From: an uncultured Clostridia bacterium | Lineage (GTDB): Bacteria > Bacillota > Clostridia > Christensenellales > Borkfalkiaceae | Length of the DNA stretch: 64,000 bases | Direction of reading: 5' to 3' | Assembly (NCBI GenBank): GCA_944363645.1 | Contig: CALVUR010000002.1 | Span: forward strand, 124,001 to 188,000 | Shown here: positions 25,841-34,244 of the stretch, one piece after another | Numbering within the stretch: the stretch's first letter is position 1 | How the letters are laid out: each line of letters opens with the position of its first letter | The notes under the pieces: model-generated | Seen by the model: the letters and a program-made list of their open reading frames with translations, nothing else | Told to the model about the DNA's origin: nothing | Databases searched by the model: none | Position numbers and translations under genes: made by a program

Positions 25841-27087
25841 TATTTCCTCCTTTGCCGTACAAACCAAAGGGAATAATTTTCACCTTCTTTAACGTAAAGA
25901 TAGCGTGAACTGCAGTTGGTGCAGTGGTAAACGCCATCACTTTCAAGCGGATTTTTACCGTGGCAAACGGGACAATATTTGGCGTAAATATCGGTTGGGA
26001 CGATTAACGATTGCAACTTACTGTCCAGGTAATTTGCAAAAAGTTCGCCTTCGGGGATAATTTGGTCAAACATTTTAAGCCTTTTTTCATAAATGCTTAT
26101 GCCAAAAGGACAGATTGCCTCGATAGTATCGAAAATCCCAACGGGCTTTTCTAAATCGGCAAACCAATTTGAAAGGCTGAAAATAAGCAAGTGGTTTGCG
26201 GTTTTGCCCGATTGTAAGTGGGTAATTGTGAAAATTAGCCCCCTATTTTGCCCGTAGCCGTTTAAAGCGATAGAATATTCTTTATTGCTGAACACACCCG
26301 ATTTAAGTTTAAATTTACGGCTTGAAAGTTCTTTAAACAGATAAAACTGCAAATAACTTGCGAAAAAGTCGTAATCTAAAAACTTTTCAGCGGTCAATAA
26401 ATAGGTGTTGTAAAACCTATAAACACGGCTGTAAAGTGGATCTTTTAGCAAAATGTTGGTTTTTTGGATATTGCGAGAGATGCGTTTTGCTTTGCTTACT
26501 TCGACGTAAAAATGTGTATTTTTTATGTAGTTTATCCGCCTTTTAAGTTGCAAAACGTACTTTAAAATCTTTTCGCCCTTTTCTTTGTCGGAAAAATCAA
26601 CCGTTCCGCCAACAATTTGTGGCAACGTTTTAACGTAAAAGTTTGAAAAACTATCTAATTCCTTTTCTAAACACTCAACCACAAGCACGATAAAGCGGTT
26701 TTCGTAAATGGCAAGAAGGTCGACGTTTTGGTAGTAATAAACACGTTCCGGCACGAGTTTTGCGCCGTACTTTTTCCAAAGACTGCCGTCTTTTAACACA
26801 CGACCAAAGTCCTCGTTATCGAGGCGTTTTACCTCTTCAATGCGGGCAACGATTTCTTCTCGCTTGTTAGATAGGTGTGGCTTTGAGATAATTGAGATAA
26901 TGACGTGCAAAATGGTGGAAACCTTTTTTAAGTAGTCGTAATCTCTGTTTAAAACGCCTTCTTGCAACGGAGATATATTAAGTTGGTTTATTTTAGAGTA
27001 ATAGTTTTCAATCTTGGGGAAAGAATTTTTGATTTCCCCAAGTTGACTATATACCTGTTGAACGTTTGCTTCCATAAATAAACCCAA
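25840..27087 (-). CDS. DUF2357-like partner of the AAA+ ATPase, with zinc ribbon
   Basis: A 415-residue cytosolic protein with no membrane segment. The part L-L-A-I-Y-E-N-R-F-I-V-L-V-V-E-C-L resembles the DUF2357/McrC-associated domain that occurs next to McrB-like GTPases and ATPases; here too the McrB-like gene is immediately upstream (20 bases). The C-terminus is a rubredoxin-like zinc ribbon, C-P-V-C ... C-T-N-C. The predicted job is to pair with the AAA+ protein, and by operon context to link it to the ABC exporter rather than to DNA restriction. No nuclease motif (PD-(D/E)xK) is visible to me. The family call is moderate. Confidence 0.55.
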   Translation of the reverse strand: MGLFMEANVQQVYSQLGEIKNSFPKIENYYSKINQLNISPLQEGVLNRDYDYLKKVSTILHVIISIISKPHLSNKREEIVARIEEVKRLDNEDFGRVLKDGSLWKKYGAKLVPERVYYYQNVDLLAIYENRFIVLVVECLEKELDSFSNFYVKTLPQIVGGTVDFSDKEKGEKILKYVLQLKRRINYIKNTHFYVEVSKAKRISRNIQKTNILLKDPLYSRVYRFYNTYLLTAEKFLDYDFFASYLQFYLFKELSSRKFKLKSGVFSNKEYSIALNGYGQNRGLIFTITHLQSGKTANHLLIFSLSNWFADLEKPVGIFDTIEAICPFGISIYEKRLKMFDQIIPEGELFANYLDSKLQSLIVPTDIYAKYCPVCHGKNPLESDGVYHCTNCSSRYLYVKEGENYSLWFVRQRRK

Positions 27088-27106
27088 AAAATTAATTTAT
27101 TTTTGA

Positions 27107-28903
27107 TTATAATGATTTTTCAATCTTTCTTAAAACTTGTTCACTGCGGTGTAATACGCCTTGACCATACGTTTCTTGAATGAGTTCGATTGTTTCGTTT
27201 AAAGAAGATTTAACGTATTCTTCAAACCTACCTTCAAGTTTAGCAAACAACTTTTTGCAAAGCATGAAGTCGATTGCGTCTTCTTTTTTACCGCCACAAG
27301 CAACGAAGCAAGGAAGGATTTCTTCAATTTGGTGTAAGATACGGTTACCGATAGATAAATCAAATCTGCTGTAAACAAAGTCGAGAACTTTTTTAAGTTT
27401 TTGTCTGTCGTCGGCGGTCAAACCTGTCTGTTTTTCCTTTGCTTCTTTAAACAAGTTTGCAAAGTAAGAGCCTGAGATAGTGATTGATTTTACGTCTTCA
27501 TTAACAGTGAAAGGTTGGTTGTTTGTTTCAAAGTTAAGTGTGATTGCACGGTCGTAAACCTTGTCGGTAATGGTAAATGTAGAGTCGTCTCTGTTTGCGG
27601 TACCAACAAAGTAACTGTTTTCAGGAATCTTTACGTAACCGTTTTCAAGTTTGATTGGTGGAACGAATGTGTGTGGAACGTTCATTATCTTAATCTTCCA
27701 ATCTTTAACAGGATATTCCAAAACGGAAAGAAGGTCGGCAAAGTAATATTCAACACGGCTGATGTTCATTTCGTCAAGAACGTACATGTTGATATGGTCT
27801 GTGCCGAAGTTTGATTCGTATAAAGCGGTTAAAAATTCCGTTTCACTGTATGTTTGAGAGAATTCATTGAAAAAGCCCAAGATGCTTGATTTATCACGCC
27901 ACGTTGCTTGAACGGGCATGAATAAAACCTTACCGCCGACGTATTCGCAGAAGTACCTTGGAAGTGAAGATTTACCCGTACCTGACAAACCTTCTAAAAT
28001 TTCGAAGTGGGATGCACCAAAGCCCGATATGAAAAATCTGATAACATCGATATCGAAGTATAAGCCGTAATTTTTAGCAAGGTAATTTCTAAAACCGGTT
28101 GCTAAATCTTGTAAAGATACAGGATCGCTTGCGATTGGTGTTGCATCAAAGCCTTCATATTTGTTGTCGATATTTGTAAGTTCCGGGAAGACTTTTTCAC
28201 GGTCGTCTAAACTTTGCGCACGTGTGCTGAGCATACCGTCGCCACCAACACCGCCTTCACCTATAACGGGCGCACCGGCGCAAGTTGCCGCAGTTTGAGT
28301 TGTACCTTCAACGTCGAAACTGCCCGAAATGTCGTGGTTGATGTCTTCGTCGTCGAAAACAGGTTCGTCGTTTTTAGAGAAGAACTTGAACGGCTTATCA
28401 ACAAGCAAGAAGTTGATAACAAGCATAACGATTGCGCCGATACCGACAAACAAAAGTACGAAAAATAAAGTTGCCAACGTGAAAGAATTCCAAATAAAAA
28501 CGTAAAGTGTCCTTAAATTTTCAGCACTTAACGGGCTTTGAATAACGGTACCGATACCCAAAGATAAAACGATGCAACCAAGAACGGTAACAGCGTACCA
28601 CATAAACATTTTTGGCGCGTAAGGATTTTTGCCTGAAACGATGCAAACGCGTCTTTCATAAACGATTGCGGCAACGGCAAGAGAAATAAATACAGCCAAA
28701 AGCCCTAAAGCAATGTAACCGTTAACGTTTGGAATAACTGACTGCATGCCAAGGCCTTGCGCCAAAAGATTGATTGGGTTTTTTGAACTCATCATCGCAA
28801 AAGAACCGTCAATGCAAACGGCAACAAACATGAGCAAGAATGAGTACATAACGCTAAGCGATATGGCAATTAAATTTTTCCTTGTAAAAACTACTTTGAA
28901 CAT
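27107..28903 (-). CDS. Membrane-anchored McrB-like AAA+ ATPase
   Basis: A 598-residue protein. The N-terminal 170 residues hold four transmembrane helices, followed by an acidic linker (about residues 175-255) and a AAA+ module. Walker A is E-G-L-S-G-T-G-K-S-S-L (about 300-312), Walker B is M-Y-V-L-D-E-M-N-I-S-R (about 369), and sensor/arginine region is G-T-A-N-R-D-D-S-T-F ... D-R-A-I-T-L. The pattern D-E-M-N-x-S-R-V-E-Y-Y-F with N-R-D-D-S-T-F is McrB-like; restriction McrB proteins are cytosolic, so the membrane anchor is unusual. It likely works with the DUF2357-like neighbour in surface-protein export or assembly. Confidence 0.8.
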   Translation of the reverse strand: MFKVVFTRKNLIAISLSVMYSFLLMFVAVCIDGSFAMMSSKNPINLLAQGLGMQSVIPNVNGYIALGLLAVFISLAVAAIVYERRVCIVSGKNPYAPKMFMWYAVTVLGCIVLSLGIGTVIQSPLSAENLRTLYVFIWNSFTLATLFFVLLFVGIGAIVMLVINFLLVDKPFKFFSKNDEPVFDDEDINHDISGSFDVEGTTQTAATCAGAPVIGEGGVGGDGMLSTRAQSLDDREKVFPELTNIDNKYEGFDATPIASDPVSLQDLATGFRNYLAKNYGLYFDIDVIRFFISGFGASHFEILEGLSGTGKSSLPRYFCEYVGGKVLFMPVQATWRDKSSILGFFNEFSQTYSETEFLTALYESNFGTDHINMYVLDEMNISRVEYYFADLLSVLEYPVKDWKIKIMNVPHTFVPPIKLENGYVKIPENSYFVGTANRDDSTFTITDKVYDRAITLNFETNNQPFTVNEDVKSITISGSYFANLFKEAKEKQTGLTADDRQKLKKVLDFVYSRFDLSIGNRILHQIEEILPCFVACGGKKEDAIDFMLCKKLFAKLEGRFEEYVKSSLNETIELIQETYGQGVLHRSEQVLRKIEKSL

Positions 28904-28935
28904 AACATTTTCTCCGTGTGTCTTTTATAACTTTT

Positions 28936-28960
28936 GGGCAATAGCCCGCTTTTTTATATA
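28936..28960. repeat. Degenerate palindromic element
   Basis: GGGCAATAGCCCGCTTTTTT resembles the family core with one altered position; it lies just upstream of the AAA+ gene. Weak match. Confidence 0.4.
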
Positions 28961-29021
28961 AATGGCAGTAAAAACCGCCGATTATTTTCAAATTAACTTG
29001 TAAATGCTTAAATTTTGCAAT

Positions 29022-29195
29022 TTAGCCGTTGTTTTTAATGAGTGCCATAAGGAAAAAGAAAACGAAAAATATCGCAATAAGAATCAAAAATATCGTAACC
29101 ACACCTTTAAAACTTATTTTGTCCCCTTTTTGCCACCTTTTAATTGAAAGTGTAAAAAAAGCCTTTTCCTTTGCGGTAACTTTTAGCCTAAATTC
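29022..29195 (-). other. Out-of-frame transmembrane coding segment after the signal peptidase
   Basis: A 58-codon open stretch without an ATG, GTG or TTG start near its 5' end. It encodes L-K-V-T-A-K-E-K-A-F-F-T then a hydrophobic segment V-V-T-I-F-L-I-L-I-A-I-F-F-V-F-F-F-L-M-A and ends K-N-N-G. Adding one base near 29186 would fuse it to the end of the signal peptidase. The simplest reading is a frameshifted C-terminal membrane anchor of that protein. Confidence 0.4.
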
Positions 29196-30268
29196 TCACC
29201 CGAATTTTCTTTGTCCGTTTGATTTTCACCTGAACTTTCGGCGTTCCCTTGATTTTCAGCCGAATTTTCAGCCGAATTTTCAGCCGAATTTTCGCCTGAA
29301 TTTTCGGTAACCGTTTGATTTTCGGCGTGAAGTTCTTTAAGCATTTTATTTCCGTCGCCTTCTTTAACGATGTAAGAAACCTTATCGAGATAAATTTTTT
29401 CCACAAAACTTGCAGTAAGTTCGATATCGCTGTTCAGATTTTCGATATCCAAAAGTTTGATAAGGTAATTTGTCCTTGCCGACTGGCTTTCGGAAATTTT
29501 ACCGCTGTTTTTATCGAACATGACAAGGCAGAAAACGAGTGCCACGATAGTAACGATACCCGAAAGCGACTGCATAAACTGAACGAATGCGCCAAGAAAC
29601 GGAATATAAACACCGGTGTATCTGCCCACAATGTCGTCTGGGCGAGTAACGACGGTGTAACTTGTATCGCTTTGGTCGTCGGCGGCGACGGCATCACCAC
29701 GTGTGCGGTAAGTTACGTTGCCGTCCTTATCCGTTTCGATAGAGCGGATGCGGTGAATGTAAACCCTACCGCTGGGGTGGTTGTACGCAACGACGTCATA
29801 TTGGCGAAGACTTTTTGGATCTACCTTTTCAAGCACGATAATTGCGTAAGTTGGGAATTGGTCGTTTAAATTGTTAGTAAAAAGATATTCATTGTTGGGA
29901 TTTTTTTCCGACATAGAGCCGGAAGCAACGACCATCAAAGATTTTGTGCCAGTCGGCACGTTGCTTGAAAACCTTACGAACAGTGTAAACACCAAACAAA
30001 CGGTGATAAACGCCATAAGCAAGGTGTAAACGACAAGTTTAACGACCTTCAGCGATTTTTTAATAATCAACTTATGTTTTTGCTTGCCGTCAACGTATTC
30101 TTCGATAAGTTCGATATCACGTTTACCCGAATTGATTTCGTTTACGGCGTACTTGCGGTAATTGATAAACAGCAAGGTAAACGCAATGGTAAAACACGTA
30201 ACCGCAACCGCTGTAACCACAAGTGCCACCGCTTGAATGTTTGAGCCGGCTATTAAATTAAAAAGCAT
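29183..30268 (-). CDS. sipW: ER-type (SipW-like) signal peptidase I
   Basis: Processes signal peptides of TasA/CotN-type surface proteins. The catalytic Ser118 is in A-S-G-S-M-S and the general base is His172 in V-Y-I-H-R-I-R-S-I, i.e. the Ser-His type of archaea, eukaryotes and SipW rather than Ser-Lys. Asp residues follow in R-G-D-A-V-A-A-D-D. Membrane segments are at about 10-34, 77-99 and 227-251. Residues 335-361 are a low-complexity tail of E-N-S-A/G repeats. It sits between a SipW-type substrate (30460) and the AAA+ gene. After the stop, a further transmembrane segment lies in another frame. Confidence 0.9.
   Translation of the reverse strand: MLFNLIAGSNIQAVALVVTAVAVTCFTIAFTLLFINYRKYAVNEINSGKRDIELIEEYVDGKQKHKLIIKKSLKVVKLVVYTLLMAFITVCLVFTLFVRFSSNVPTGTKSLMVVASGSMSEKNPNNEYLFTNNLNDQFPTYAIIVLEKVDPKSLRQYDVVAYNHPSGRVYIHRIRSIETDKDGNVTYRTRGDAVAADDQSDTSYTVVTRPDDIVGRYTGVYIPFLGAFVQFMQSLSGIVTIVALVFCLVMFDKNSGKISESQSARTNYLIKLLDIENLNSDIELTASFVEKIYLDKVSYIVKEGDGNKMLKELHAENQTVTENSGENSAENSAENSAENQGNAESSGENQTDKENSGENLG
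29207..29310 (-). repeat. Short tandem repeat in the signal peptidase tail
   Basis: A tandem array of near-identical 12- to 15-base units coding for E-N-S-A and related blocks. Such tracts are prone to length change. Confidence 0.75.
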
Positions 30269-30350
30269 GTAACTACCTCGGACGTGTGCGTGTTGCGTGC
30301 GTTATGCACGTGTGCGTGTGCGTAAAAAAAATTTGCGCCTAAAGCCCAAA

Positions 30351-30386
30351 AAAATGCCAATAACGGGCTTATAGGGGCACTTTTTG
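30351..30386 (-). repeat. Palindromic element copy 12
   Basis: AATAACGGGCTTATAG (30359-30374) with arms AAAAATGCC and GGCACTTTTT. It lies between the first SipW-substrate gene and sipW. Confidence 0.8.
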
Positions 30387-30399
30387 CCATCAAGTAAAA

Positions 30400-30427
30400 T
30401 CTCCGGGGCGGATACCCCCGCCCCGGG
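30400..30427 (-). terminator. Strong GC hairpin between fibre subunit and signal peptidase genes
   Basis: CCGGGGCGG pairs with CCGCCCCGG around GATACCC. It lacks a long T-run, so it is more likely a partial terminator or mRNA-processing barrier. Confidence 0.5.
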
Positions 30428-30459
30428 TTATACTTAATGAAAAGAAATTTACACTTTTA

Positions 30460-31494
30460 TTAGCTTCTTACTTTTGCTTCGATAAATAACGTGTAAGTTG
30501 GACGATGGCCTTCGATTTGTTCACCAAGTGCATCTTGTAATGCTTCTAACTGTTCTTGAACTGTTGCTTGTGCTTCGGTTTTAACGTAGTCATCGATTGT
30601 AGCAGCAGTTACATCCGGCATGCTTCCACCGATCAATGTATCGTCTAATGCAATACCGTTTACAGCGGATTGTAATTTGATCAATTCTAATTGAATTTGG
30701 TTTGTTGTGTAAGTTTGATCTTTTGCAACGCCTGTGTGTGCAACGTTTTCCCAATAATCACTGTTGAACGTATCTGCCGGGTTTACCATGCCATATCTTG
30801 CACCCCAACCGAAAGCGAAATCAGCACCTTCGAAAGTCATAACGTTACTACCGTCAATTGCTGTCAAAGTAACAGGACCGCTTTTTAAACCTTCGCCAGA
30901 TAACTCTGAAATGTTTTCAAAAGTAATTGGTGCCGTCATGCTTACATTATCCCATGTGCCGTTTGTAACCTTAGGAAGTGGGTTGCCGTCATTATCAACT
31001 GCGTATTCCGGTAAAGCAATGTAAGCATTTGCCGGGTTATAAGACCAAGCTTCACCGCTCTTTGTAAGACCGGCAGCAGCGATAATAGCATCAGGAACTT
31101 TAACGGAGAATTGTAAAGAACCTACCCTGTGGGCTTGTTCAACCTTACCGTTAAAGCTGAATGTTAAACTTTCCGGCTTGTCGTTGCCGTCTGAATCATC
31201 AAAAGAGATTAAACCGGTAGTGCCTTCCTTTGGTGCGTAAATAATTTCGTAAGGTGTGTTGCCGTTTGTTTTGTTAATCAAATTGCCGTCTTCATCAACG
31301 TTAGAAATAGTAATTTTAATGTTTGCTTGTTTAACGGTTTGTGTTTTGATGTTGCCACCTGCATGTGCGGTAGAGTTTGTAGAGATTAACCAAGCCGCAA
31401 AACCTACGGTTGTAAGGGTAATCATTGCAAACATAGTAATACCGAAAGCAAGCGCACGCCTACCAAAAGCACGTCTTGTAGATCTTTTCTTCAT
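30460..31494 (-). CDS. SipW-dependent (TasA/CalY-type) surface protein
   Basis: A 344-residue exported protein. After an unusually basic start (M-K-K-R-S-T-R-R-A-F-G-R-R) comes a hydrophobic helix ending T-T-V-G-F-A-A-W-L-I-S-T-N-S-T-A-H-A-G-G, the SipW-type signal sequence. The mature domain is beta-rich and Thr-rich, fitting the TasA/camelysin jelly-roll fold that polymerises into fibres. The next gene downstream is the matching signal peptidase, 191 bases on. A GC-rich hairpin (about 30401-30426, CCGGGGCGG / CCGCCCCGG) sits between them and may act as a partial terminator, giving more fibre subunit than peptidase. Confidence 0.78.
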   Translation of the reverse strand: MKKRSTRRAFGRRALAFGITMFAMITLTTVGFAAWLISTNSTAHAGGNIKTQTVKQANIKITISNVDEDGNLINKTNGNTPYEIIYAPKEGTTGLISFDDSDGNDKPESLTFSFNGKVEQAHRVGSLQFSVKVPDAIIAAAGLTKSGEAWSYNPANAYIALPEYAVDNDGNPLPKVTNGTWDNVSMTAPITFENISELSGEGLKSGPVTLTAIDGSNVMTFEGADFAFGWGARYGMVNPADTFNSDYWENVAHTGVAKDQTYTTNQIQLELIKLQSAVNGIALDDTLIGGSMPDVTAATIDDYVKTEAQATVQEQLEALQDALGEQIEGHRPTYTLFIEAKVRS

Positions 31495-31537
31495 CGTATC
31501 ACCTTTTTAACTTTAATATGTATTATTGCTTAGTAAA

Positions 31538-32266
31538 TTAAGCACCTGCACCTGTACCTGGTTCAACAGATAATCTTAATGTGTATGTTTCTGGGTTTAA
31601 TTTTTTAACTTCACCTAAAAGTGTTGTTGCAGCTTCACGGTTTGGTTTTTCGTTTGGTAAACCGTTGTAATATGTATATGGGTTACCATTAGTACCCCAA
31701 GAGAATGTAACGGTGATTGCGCAAGTTGCAGTTTTATTAGCATCTTCACCATCAGCAGTAATGGTGAAAGCGCTTGCAGGAAGTTCTAATGTTAAATCAT
31801 CTGCTGAAATAGAGCCAGCAGCCATAGTTACATCACCAACATAGCCAGCAGTTTTAGCAGCTGTATATTTTGAAGGAAGTTCTAATGTAACAACAACCTT
31901 ATCAGTGCCTAAAACTGTAGCAACATCTCTATTTGTAGCGTCTTCAGTGGGATTAAAAGCAACGTCAGGTTTAATAGTAACAGTGAAGTTTGCAGTTAAA
32001 TCTTCTACTTCAACATCTTCATATTCGAGCCAAGCATTTTCTATTTCAGCTACTGGACGACCAAAAGTGATCTTATCAGTTGCGCCTGGTGTTGGTGTGT
32101 CGATAGTAACTGTGAAGTAATTGTTTGAAACGTCGTAAGTTACAAAGTTGCCTTCTGCTGTATCTTCTGCATTATGACCGGTGATTAACCAACCGGCGAA
32201 ACCTACGGCGAGTACTGCCACTGCCATGCAAGTAGCAATGATAGGAAGTAAATACTTTCTTTTCAT
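31538..32266 (-). CDS. SipW-dependent surface protein, paralogue A
   Basis: A 242-residue exported protein. The signal sequence V-L-A-V-G-F-A-G-W-L-I-T-G-H-N-A-E-D-T-A-E-G-N-F is nearly the same as in the divergent gene at 33217, which shows they are paralogues. The mature part is Thr/Ala/Val-rich and beta-like, and ends G-T-G-A-G-A without an anchor. Codon use is biased, suggesting high expression of a structural subunit. GGAGAAAA precedes the ATG. Transcription probably starts at 32828, giving a leader of about 560 bases. The gene to its left (30460) is 43 bases on and likely co-transcribed. Confidence 0.78.
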   Translation of the reverse strand: MKRKYLLPIIATCMAVAVLAVGFAGWLITGHNAEDTAEGNFVTYDVSNNYFTVTIDTPTPGATDKITFGRPVAEIENAWLEYEDVEVEDLTANFTVTIKPDVAFNPTEDATNRDVATVLGTDKVVVTLELPSKYTAAKTAGYVGDVTMAAGSISADDLTLELPASAFTITADGEDANKTATCAITVTFSWGTNGNPYTYYNGLPNEKPNREAATTLLGEVKKLNPETYTLRLSVEPGTGAGA

Positions 32267-32340
32267 AATTTTTCTCCTTTAAAACAAAAGTGTTATTTAT
32301 AAAATAGGTATCACCTAAATTACCGAAATTATGTAAAAAT

Positions 32341-32370
32341 CAGCCTATAAGCCCGTTTTTGGCGGTTTTT
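32341..32370 (+). repeat. Palindromic element copy 13
   Basis: Core GCCTATAAGCCCGTT (32343-32357), followed by a TTTTGGCGG stretch. Within the leader of the fibre operon. Confidence 0.65.
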
Positions 32371-32512
32371 TAATTTTTACCGACCAAAAAAACAAGGTAA
32401 AAAACTTATTTTAGCGCACGTATTATATAAATATGTCGCATAGGAAAAATTTTTTAAATAACTTTTTATACCAAAAAATTTGCAACCAAAAAACACGGTT
32501 TTTAACGGATTT

Positions 32513-32557
32513 TTTGCAAAAAACCAGCCTATAAGCCCGAAATCCGCACTTTTTGGC
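32513..32557 (+). repeat. Palindromic element copy 14
   Basis: Core GCCTATAAGCCCGAAATC (32527-32544) with TTTTTTGCAAAAAA before it and CACTTTTTGGCAAAA after it. Confidence 0.7.
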
Positions 32558-32834
32558 AAAATTTTGAAAAGTCAGATTTAAGCATTTTATAAAATTTTAC
32601 ACAAAACTGATAAAAATGTCTTAAAAATGAAAATTACAAGTTTTTTGCAATAAATTTTACCGTTTATTTAAATAAAGCGGTAAACGGCGTTTTATCAGCC
32701 ACAGCCTGATAAAATTAAAAATTATACAACGGCAAAATCTGCATAAATTTAACCAAGTTTAAAGTATATTTATACAAAAATTTGCATTTTTTGGTCGCAA
32801 AATAGACTGCGCCGTATTATGAATGTACGCTATA

Positions 32835-32863
32835 ATGATACAAAAAAAATTTACGTATGTCAA
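32835..32863 (-). promoter_or_regulatory. Promoter reading into the minus-strand fibre operon
   Basis: Minus strand TTGACA (32858-32863), 17-base spacer, TATCAT (32835-32840). Confidence 0.65.
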
Positions 32864-33123
32864 CCCTTTTTTTAAATTTTTTTGAAAAATTTGTGAAATT
32901 TTTGTGTGAGAGTGAATTTTGTGAGCGGTGAACGCCCCCTTTTTCACACATAAAGTGGTGTGAAGTCGACAAAAAAGACCACCAGAATAAATTTTTTGAC
33001 AATTTACAAAAAAAATTAAAAAAAATTTAAAAAAATTCAAACGAAATGGAAAGTTAAAGGATATATTATGTAGTGGAAATTTTATTTAATGTATATAAAT
33101 ATTATAAATAAACAATTTTACGC

Positions 33124-33152
33124 TTGACAATACACACAATAACGTGTATAAT
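33124..33152 (+). promoter_or_regulatory. Consensus SigA promoter for the plus-strand surface genes
   Basis: TTGACA (33124-33129), exactly 17 bases, TATAAT (33147-33152): a perfect consensus. Just before it the DNA is very A/T-rich, like an UP element. Confidence 0.85.
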
Positions 33153-33216
33153 GGCAATTGTAAATAAAAAATAAAATAAAATTTAAATAAAAATATATAA
33201 ATAAATCGGTGCGAAT

Positions 33217-33966
33217 ATGACAAAATTTAGTAGCAAATTATTTTCAAAGTTGACAAAAAAGAACTTAAAGCGTTTTATGCTTATGATATACTGTATTGCC
33301 CCACTTGCCGTACTTGCGGTGGGCTTTTCGGCGTGGACGATAATCGGGCATAACGCAAGCGATACGGCGTTAGGCGGATTTGTTGCTGACGGCATAATAA
33401 ACAGTTATGATTACATTGAACTTACGACCACAGAGATCGGGACGATAAACATTTACCCCACGTCGATAATTGACAAGGATGGCGCACAGCAAACGGAGGC
33501 GAACATTGATTTAAGTTACAAACTATATATCGGCAACTGTCGTGAGTTGGTTGAAAAAGAGTTGGTTGAAGACGGAAACCTTTACGCAGACTTTACGCTG
33601 ATGTTTGTGAGCGGAGATAAGCTTGCACAATTTTTCAAGAACCTTAATGTGACGGTAAAGGTAAACGACGCAGAAGCACAGACAAGTTATGTTACCAAAA
33701 TCAAGCCAATAAAGACAGACGCAAGCCACACAACAAGACTTACGATAAACCCGGGCACAACCGCTGACACCGGCGAAACGGTGACATTAACGTTTAAATA
33801 TACCCTTTCGTTTACAAATCCGGATACAAGTTCGGCAGATGATCAAGAGTTTTTTGCAGATTATCTAGCGTTTTATAACGCAGTTGCAAGTGTAAAAAGC
33901 AATTTGATGGTCGACGTAAGAATTACAGATATCAAACCAGATATCGACCAATCCACCACCGCTTAA
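33217..33966 (+). CDS. SipW-dependent surface protein, paralogue B
   Basis: A 249-residue exported protein, paralogous to the 31538 gene: its signal L-A-V-G-F-S-A-W-T-I-I-G-H-N-A-S-D-T-A-L-G-G-F aligns along its whole length with that of paralogue A. It has a longer basic N-terminus. The mature part is beta-rich without cysteine clusters or anchors. It lies downstream of a perfect consensus promoter and is followed, after a tandem hairpin repeat, by the 2196-residue Hint protein. As in Bacillus tapA-sipW-tasA, a minor subunit or an anchor for the fibre is a reasonable guess. Confidence 0.75.
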   Translation: MTKFSSKLFSKLTKKNLKRFMLMIYCIAPLAVLAVGFSAWTIIGHNASDTALGGFVADGIINSYDYIELTTTEIGTINIYPTSIIDKDGAQQTEANIDLSYKLYIGNCRELVEKELVEDGNLYADFTLMFVSGDKLAQFFKNLNVTVKVNDAEAQTSYVTKIKPIKTDASHTTRLTINPGTTADTGETVTLTFKYTLSFTNPDTSSADDQEFFADYLAFYNAVASVKSNLMVDVRITDIKPDIDQSTTA

Positions 33967-33983
33967 CAAACAGTTTTTGACAG

Positions 33984-34070
33984 ATTTGCGTCAAAGTAAT
34001 ACAAATTACGACAACGCAAAACAATTTGCGTCAAAGTAATACAAATTACGACAACGCAAAACAATTTGCG
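33984..34070 (+). repeat. Tandem 40-base hairpin repeat
   Basis: Two identical 40-base units (33984-34023 and 34024-34063) and the start of a third. Each unit is itself palindromic: TTTGCGT...ACGCAAA outside and GTAATACAAATTAC inside. It lies in the gap between paralogue B and the giant gene. Confidence 0.88.
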
Positions 34071-34244
34071 ACACAAATACAAGAATTTACCAAATTACAA
34101 CAAAATTCGACGGTAAGTTACAAATAATCGACAAAAACTGACGTAAACTTACAGACAAAACCCTAAAAAAAGAAAGGACCGACTTAAAGTCGACAAAAGC
34201 GATATGAATTTTAAAGTATTGAAAAAAAATCGTAGGAGGCAGTT

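Larger units (their letters stand above)
32267..32834 (-). promoter_or_regulatory. Long 5' leader of the fibre operon
   Basis: Between the minus promoter at 32835 and the gene start at 32266. It contains palindromic elements 13 and 14, an inverted repeat ACCGTTTATTTAAATAAAGC (about 32659-32681) and a stem TTTTATCA (32690-32697) / TGATAAAA. No ORF of note. An internal TATAAT-like box lies near 32420 on the minus strand, so part of it may be promoter DNA instead. Confidence 0.4.

Noticed and set aside
25840..28903. McrBC-type restriction system
   Set aside because: The ATPase is membrane-anchored, the partner lacks a visible nuclease motif, and both are coupled to an ABC exporter and signal peptidase.
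33984..34070. The 40-base tandem repeat considered as a CRISPR array
   Set aside because: Units abut directly without spacers and are only 2.2 copies.
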